In this document: one piece after another, positions 60,394-64,000 of the stretch
Layout of the letters: each line of letters opens with the position of its first letter
Numbering within the stretch: position 1 is the first letter of the stretch
Assembly (NCBI GenBank): GCA_946886565.1
Contig: CAMPIX010000007.1
Span: 62,001 to 126,000 of the forward strand
Direction: 5' to 3'
Length of the DNA: 64,000 nt
DNA from: an uncultured Altererythrobacter sp.
Lineage (GTDB): Bacteria > Pseudomonadota > Alphaproteobacteria > Sphingomonadales > Sphingomonadaceae
Position numbers and translations under genes: made by a program
The notes under the pieces: model-generated
Seen by the model: only the letters and a program-made list of their open reading frames with translations
What the model was told of the DNA's origin: nothing
Database searches by the model: none

Positions 60394-61004
60394 TCGGAAA
60401 CCCTTACTTCGATCGTTTCGCCGTCGTTGCCCGGAAAGTTCCGGAACAGCGCGTCTGCCACGGCCGCGGCATTGGCGGAGGTATCGGCATAAGGCGAATT
60501 GCCGCTTACCGAAAATTGCGCGCGGCCTTCCCAATATGTCGCGTTGGTCGACTTGTCACGGATCATCACGCGAACCTCGGTGTCGATCATCTCGCGCGGA
60601 CCGCCGCCGCCAAGGTTGATCCCGAGCCCGAGGCCGACCCCCGAACCGTACGACCCGGTCGAGCCGCCGACCCCGACGCTGACCGGCCCGCGCCGCTCGC
60701 CGCCGACGCTGCGGTAGCGCTCGACCCACACCTGCGCGACCTGGGTGGCGGCGGCGCGCGACCCTTCGCGGTAGCCCAGCGACTCGAGCTCGCGCGCAAT
60801 CGCCTCCTTGTACGGCGCGAGCGCGAGCGAATCGCCTTCGACCCCGGGGGCCGTCTCGACGAAGATCGTGCCCTGACCGAGCCGCGCGCTCGCGGTGGAT
60901 TCGACGAACCGCGTGACCTCCACCGGGCCGGTCACGACCGGGGTGGCGCAGGCGGCGAGCGAGGCGAGCGCCGCACTGGCGATCGCGAACTTGGCAGGCT
61001 TCAT
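60390..61004 (-). CDS. DUF4136 lipoprotein
   Basis: The 204-residue exported protein has a lipoprotein signal (lipobox SLAAC, Cys19) and a DUF4136 domain. A glycine-rich loop ([14 protein letters not shown]) sits in the middle, and [27 protein letters not shown] is the family's conserved strand pair. The domain is common in outer-membrane lipoproteins of unknown function. Co-translated with the carboxypeptidase gene and read from the divergent spacer with galE. Confidence 0.8.
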   Translation of the reverse strand: MKPAKFAIASAALASLAACATPVVTGPVEVTRFVESTASARLGQGTIFVETAPGVEGDSLALAPYKEAIARELESLGYREGSRAAATQVAQVWVERYRSVGGERRGPVSVGVGGSTGSYGSGVGLGLGINLGGGGPREMIDTEVRVMIRDKSTNATYWEGRAQFSVSGNSPYADTSANAAAVADALFRNFPGNDGETIEVRVSE

Positions 61005-61133
61005 GGGGCGACTCCTTCTCCACGCGGACGACGCGCGCGCCCGCTTCGTCTGCACAACGCACGGGCGGGGCCTTGCGTGCCCGCGCGGCCCGCCCGCGAA
61101 ACGGTTCCTTTACCACGTTTGGACTAACGCCAC

Positions 61134-62189
61134 ATGATGGACAGCAAGCCACCCGTGCTGGTGACCGGGGGCGCCGGCTATATCGGCAGCCACGCCGTGC
61201 TCGCGCTGCTCGACGCCGGCTGGCCGGTGGCGGTGGTCGACGACCTCTCGACCGGGGTGCGCTTCGCGGTGCCATCCTCGGTGCCGTTCTACCGCGGCGA
61301 CGTCGCCGATGGCGACCTGCTCGCGCGGATCTTCGCCGAGCAGCGGATCGGCGCGGTGATGCATTTCGCCGGCTCGGTGGTGGTGCCCGAATCGGTCGCC
61401 GACCCGCTCAAGTACTACGACAACAACACCGCCAAGAGCCGCGCGCTGATAGCCGCGATCGTCGCGGCTGGCGTGCCGCACATGATCTTCTCGAGCACTG
61501 CGGCGACCTACGGGATTCCCGAGGTCTCGCCGGTGACCGAAAGCACGCCGCAGCACCCGATCAATCCCTACGGCTGGTCGAAGCTGATGACCGAGCGCAT
61601 GCTCGCCGATGTCGCTGCGGCGCACCCGCTCAACTACTGCGCGCTGCGTTATTTCAACGTCGCGGGGGCCGATCCGCAGGCGCGGGCCGGGCAATCGACC
61701 GCGGGCGCGACGCACCTGATCAAGGTCGCGTGCGAAGCCGCGACCGGCAAGCGCGGCCATGTCGACGTGTTCGGCACCGATTATGCCACGCCCGACGGCA
61801 CCGGGGTGCGCGACTACATCCACGTGAGCGATCTCGCCGCGGCGCACGTGCTCGCACTCGAGGCGCTGATCGCCGAGCCGGAGCGTTCGCTGACGATGAA
61901 CTGCGGTTACGGCCGCGGGTTCTCGGTCGACGAAGTGCTCGACGCGGTCGATCGGGTGACCGGGCGCGCGATCGAGCGCCACTACGGCCCGCGCCGCGCG
62001 GGCGACCCCGATTCGCTGGTCTCCGACCCGTCGCGGATCCGCGCGACGCTGCCGTGGGAGCCGCGCCACGCCGATCTCGAGCAGATCGTATTCCACGCAT
62101 TGCAGTGGGAGCGCGTGCTCGGCGAGCAAGTGCTGGGCGACCTTGGGCGCGGCGAGGAGGCTCCGGAGCGCGCCCGGCCGGCCGCCTGA
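61134..62189 (+). CDS. galE: UDP-glucose 4-epimerase
   Basis: Extended SDR of 351 residues interconverting UDP-glucose and UDP-galactose. VTGGAGYIGSHAVLALL (about 9-25) binds NAD, HFAGSVVVPESVADPLKYY, SSTAATYGIPEVSP and YGWSKLMTERML (YxxxK) form the active site, and YFNVAGADPQARAGQS binds the sugar. The C-terminus ends in an arginine-rich tail. An ATG six bases downstream of the paired ATG codons is not needed. It would feed the polysaccharide locus together with galU. Confidence 0.93.
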   Translation: MMDSKPPVLVTGGAGYIGSHAVLALLDAGWPVAVVDDLSTGVRFAVPSSVPFYRGDVADGDLLARIFAEQRIGAVMHFAGSVVVPESVADPLKYYDNNTAKSRALIAAIVAAGVPHMIFSSTAATYGIPEVSPVTESTPQHPINPYGWSKLMTERMLADVAAAHPLNYCALRYFNVAGADPQARAGQSTAGATHLIKVACEAATGKRGHVDVFGTDYATPDGTGVRDYIHVSDLAAAHVLALEALIAEPERSLTMNCGYGRGFSVDEVLDAVDRVTGRAIERHYGPRRAGDPDSLVSDPSRIRATLPWEPRHADLEQIVFHALQWERVLGEQVLGDLGRGEEAPERARPAA

Positions 62190-62193
62190 GCGC

Positions 62194-62264
62194 TTGACTT
62201 TGCCGCCCGCCACCCTTAGGCGCGCGGCTTGATTTTGCGGCATCGGGGGCCATCTCCGGTGCCG
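62194..62264 (+). promoter_or_regulatory. rpmJ promoter and 5' UTR hairpin
   Basis: TTGACT (62194-62199) and TTAGGC (62216-62221), 16 bases apart, make a good alphaproteobacterial promoter. The transcript would begin near 62228 and then form a nine-pair stem, CGGCATCGG (62238-62246) with CCGGTGCCG (62256-62264), about 22 bases before the rpmJ start. The stem is far enough from the start codon to leave it open. Confidence 0.6.
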
Positions 62265-62286
62265 ATTTCGTTCCCGGGAAAGACCA

Positions 62287-62412
62287 ATGAAGATCCGCAA
62301 CAGCCTCAAGTCGCTCAAGGGCCGCCATCGCGATTGCCGCGTGATCCGTCGCCGCGGGCGCACCTACGTCATCAACAAGACCAACCGCCGCTTCAAGGCC
62401 CGCCAGGGCTGA
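62287..62412 (+). CDS. rpmJ: 50S ribosomal protein L36
   Basis: A 41-residue ribosomal protein reading [19 protein letters not shown] to NRRFKARQG. It is the zinc-free type: the C-x-x-C...C-x-x-x-H ligands of the other L36 type are missing, with a single Cys at residue 17. GGGAA lies near the start. The gene stands alone, not in the spc operon, with its own promoter and terminator. Confidence 0.95.
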   Translation: MKIRNSLKSLKGRHRDCRVIRRRGRTYVINKTNRRFKARQG

Positions 62413-62458
62413 TGCGGCTCGCGCCGCGACTCGCTCGCGGCCGCGATGGAATCGAAGG

Positions 62459-62483
62459 GCCCTCGCGAAAGCGGGGGCTTTTT
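62459..62483 (+). terminator. rpmJ terminator
   Basis: GCCCTCGC (62459-62466) pairs with GCGGGGGC (62471-62478) over a GAAA tetraloop, then TTTTT (62479-62483). The HAD gene ATG follows three bases later, so that gene is read by leak-through or from a promoter not seen. Confidence 0.85.
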
Positions 62484-62485
62484 GT

Positions 62486-63094
62486 ATGTCTGACGTAGAG
62501 GCCGTCGTATTCGACGTGGGCCGCGTGCTGGTGCAGTGGGAGCTGCGCGCGCTGTTCGCCAAGCTGATCGACGATCCGGCCGAGCTCGACCGCTTCCTCG
62601 CCGAAGTCGTCACCGAGGAATGGCACTTCCAGCACGACCGCGGCCGCCCGCTCGCCGCGATGGTGCCCGAGCGCCAGGCCCAGTTTCCCGAGCACGCGCA
62701 CTTGATCGAGGCTTACGCCACGCGCTTTCTCGAGACCATTCCCGGCCCGGTTCCGGGCACCGCGGCGCTGGTCGAGCGGCTCGCGGCGCGCGGCGTGCCG
62801 CTCTACGCGATCACCAACTTCGGCGCCGAGTTCTGGGACATGTTCCGCCCGACCGCGCCGCTGCTCGACCGCTTCGGCGACATCGTCGTCTCGGGGCGCG
62901 AGAAGCTGGCCAAGCCCGATCCGGCGATCTTCGCGCTCGCCGCGCAGCGCTTCGGCCACGCGCCCGAGGCGATGCTGTTCATCGACGACAACCGCGCCAA
63001 TATCGAGACCGCGCAGGCGCTCGGGTGGCAGGTCCATCATTTCGCCGATGCTCCGGCGCTCGAACGCGATCTCGTCGCGCGCGAACTGATCTGA
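62486..63094 (+). CDS. HAD-superfamily hydrolase
   Basis: The 202-residue phosphatase-like protein has motif I VFDVGRVLVQWE (Asp nucleophile, FDxGxVL type as in YihX and epoxide-hydrolase-linked HADs), motif II YAITNFGAEFWDM, motif III lysine REKLAKPDPAIF and motif IV FIDDNRANIETA. Substrate unknown; sugar phosphates are common in this group. The start is immediately after the rpmJ terminator. Confidence 0.87.
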   Translation: MSDVEAVVFDVGRVLVQWELRALFAKLIDDPAELDRFLAEVVTEEWHFQHDRGRPLAAMVPERQAQFPEHAHLIEAYATRFLETIPGPVPGTAALVERLAARGVPLYAITNFGAEFWDMFRPTAPLLDRFGDIVVSGREKLAKPDPAIFALAAQRFGHAPEAMLFIDDNRANIETAQALGWQVHHFADAPALERDLVARELI

Positions 63095-63126
63095 AAAAAG
63101 AGCCCCCGGCGCGGTGCCGGAGGCCC
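63094..63126 (-). terminator. Terminator for the CC_3452 gene
   Basis: Read on the minus strand, GCCTCCGGC (63124-63116) pairs with GCCGGGGGC (63110-63102) with one mismatch, followed by TCTTTTTT (63101-63094). It lies 41 bases after the stop of the minus-strand gene and overlaps the HAD stop. Confidence 0.75.
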
Positions 63127-63166
63127 TTGCAGTTGCCACCCATTCTGGAGAGGACGGGGTGGGGGA

Positions 63167-63508
63167 TTACTTGCCGTTGCAGCGGACGAGGTCTTCGGCG
63201 GGAAGCGTTTCGCCCGCTGCAGCAAAGGCAGTGACTTCGCCGAGCTCGCGCGATACGCGCTGGCAGACGACCACTGGGCGCGATCCGCCCTTGGCGGCGG
63301 TGCAGGTGGTGCCCTGGCACTGCCAGGCGAGCCCGCCGATCACGTTGGTCCGCTCGGCCGCAGGCGTGGCGAGCTCGACGGTGTAGAACGCCGCGCCGTT
63401 GGCCTGGGCCGGGGTTGGAGCAACGAGTGCGCCAAGGGTCAGCGCGCTGTAGACGAGCGCCAGCGAAGCCGCGCCCGCGGTGCGGAAGATGGGGGAGGAG
63501 AGGTTCAT
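63167..63508 (-). CDS. CC_3452-family secreted protein
   Basis: The 113-residue exported protein has a signal peptide ending near PAQANG (about residue 37) and a small conserved domain with four Cys: GLAWQCQGTTCTAAKGGSRP and VVCQRVSRELGE followed by VRCNGK. It fits the CC_3452 family known from Caulobacter and sphingomonads; function unknown. The ATG at 63508 is chosen since AAGGAC stands eight bases upstream; a more distal ATG at 63535 would add nine residues. Confidence 0.75.
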   Translation of the reverse strand: MNLSSPIFRTAGAASLALVYSALTLGALVAPTPAQANGAAFYTVELATPAAERTNVIGGLAWQCQGTTCTAAKGGSRPVVVCQRVSRELGEVTAFAAAGETLPAEDLVRCNGK

Positions 63509-63687
63509 CGGACTTGTCCTTGTACGCAGGGGCATTTATGACAATCAGGTTTCGATTAGATACCCGTTGCGAATCGCTACTTATCTCCATATACGATAGG
63601 TTGCAAGTGAAAACGTAGTTTCAATTTTGTGGCGACGCGGCTTCGGGCTACAGTTCATGCTAGATTGGGCGTCGGGAGAACGATGCG
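63509..63687. promoter_or_regulatory. AT-rich divergent spacer with AAACGTAGTTT dyad
   Basis: The spacer between the CC_3452 gene and the HxlR gene is richer in A and T than its surroundings. It carries the dyad AAAC-GTA-GTTT (63611-63621), extended to GTGAAAACGTAGTTTCAA, a possible site for the HxlR protein or another regulator of both genes. Confidence 0.35.
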
Positions 63688-64000
63688 ATGGGTGACGTGA
63701 GAGAACCGCTACGCGAGCTGACCAGCTGCGGCTTGCCCGAGGCGCTCGAGGTCATGGGCGAGCGATGGAGCTTCATGATCCTGCGTGCGAGCTTCAACGG
63801 CCTGCATCACTTCGAGGAATTCCTGAGCGAGCTCGGCATCGCGCGGAACATTCTCTCGAACCGCCTCGCCAAGCTGGTCGAGCACGGCATTCTCGACCGC
63901 CAGCCGTGCCCCGACGACCGGCGGCGGATAGAATATCGGCTGACCGAAAAGGGCTTCGACCTGCTCCCCGCGATGGTCGCGCTGCGCCAGTGGGGACAGA
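63688..64000 (+). CDS. HxlR-family transcriptional regulator, 3' end cut by window edge
   Basis: The first 104 codons encode a winged helix-turn-helix of the HxlR/MarR-like group: CGLPEALEVMGERWSFMILR (about 16-35), FEEFLSELGIARNILSNRL (recognition helix) and LVEHGILDRQPCPDDRRRIEYRLTEKG (wing). Such regulators often sense electrophiles, aldehydes or aromatic compounds. GGGAGA precedes the ATG. The frame is still open at base 64000. Confidence 0.88.
   Translation, partial: MGDVREPLRELTSCGLPEALEVMGERWSFMILRASFNGLHHFEEFLSELGIARNILSNRLAKLVEHGILDRQPCPDDRRRIEYRLTEKGFDLLPAMVALRQWGQ

Overview
The window is GC-rich chromosomal DNA, coding on both strands, from an alphaproteobacterium. The best fit is Sphingomonadales (an Erythrobacter/Altererythrobacter-like lineage). 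Support comes from the 180-kDa NAD-glutamate dehydrogenase, the Coq7-type ubiquinone hydroxylase, bactofilin next to an M23 peptidase, a CC_3452-family secreted protein, UPF0262, the 41-residue L36, and a CYP153-type P450. I see no rRNA, tRNA, CRISPR array, prophage or transposase gene. The window opens inside an acyl-CoA synthetase gene and closes inside an HxlR regulator gene.

Region 1 (1-9.4 kb) is core cell-envelope and housekeeping: bactofilin and LytM peptidase, nadD, rsfS, rlmH, a degenerate EnvC-like LytM protein, a carboxy-terminal processing protease, dsbB, coq7 and a secreted protein of unknown function.

Region 2 (9.5-26 kb) is a surface-polysaccharide locus. A 4,6-dehydratase, an aminotransferase, an acetyltransferase and a phosphoglycosyl transferase form the complete gene set for making UDP-N,N'-diacetylbacillosamine and loading it on the lipid carrier. 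Around them lie an acidic-sugar pair (nucleotide-sugar dehydrogenase and UDP-glucuronate 4-epimerase-like enzyme), three glycosyltransferases, a Wzy-like polymerase, an O-acyltransferase and a methyltransferase. A tight three-gene set (HAD phosphatase, kinase-fold protein, nucleotidyltransferase with an extra C-terminal domain) may make an unidentified activated decoration. No flippase, Wza or Wzc gene is in the window.

Region 3 (26-46 kb) holds a CYP153-type alkane hydroxylase, an ABC-2 exporter, queG, a ferredoxin reductase, NAD-glutamate dehydrogenase, a luciferase-like monooxygenase, a TPR protein, an alpha/beta hydrolase, a small XRE/membrane-protein operon with paired operator-like dyads, then thrS with a short open reading frame of six consecutive threonine codons in front of it. 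That frame and the competing hairpins after it look like a translation-coupled attenuator. GNAT, TauE, agmatine deiminase and M28 peptidase genes follow.

Region 4 (47-64 kb) has glnE-bcp-DUF455-M23, an acyl-CoA synthetase/P450 pair, a cluster of 21-bp-period repeats, galU, two inverted-repeat elements flanking UPF0262 and a degenerate GH25 gene, cdd, a small beta-barrel protein, an M14 carboxypeptidase with a DUF4136 lipoprotein, galE, rpmJ, a HAD hydrolase, a CC_3452 protein and the partial HxlR regulator. galU and galE would supply UDP-glucose and UDP-galactose to the polysaccharide locus.
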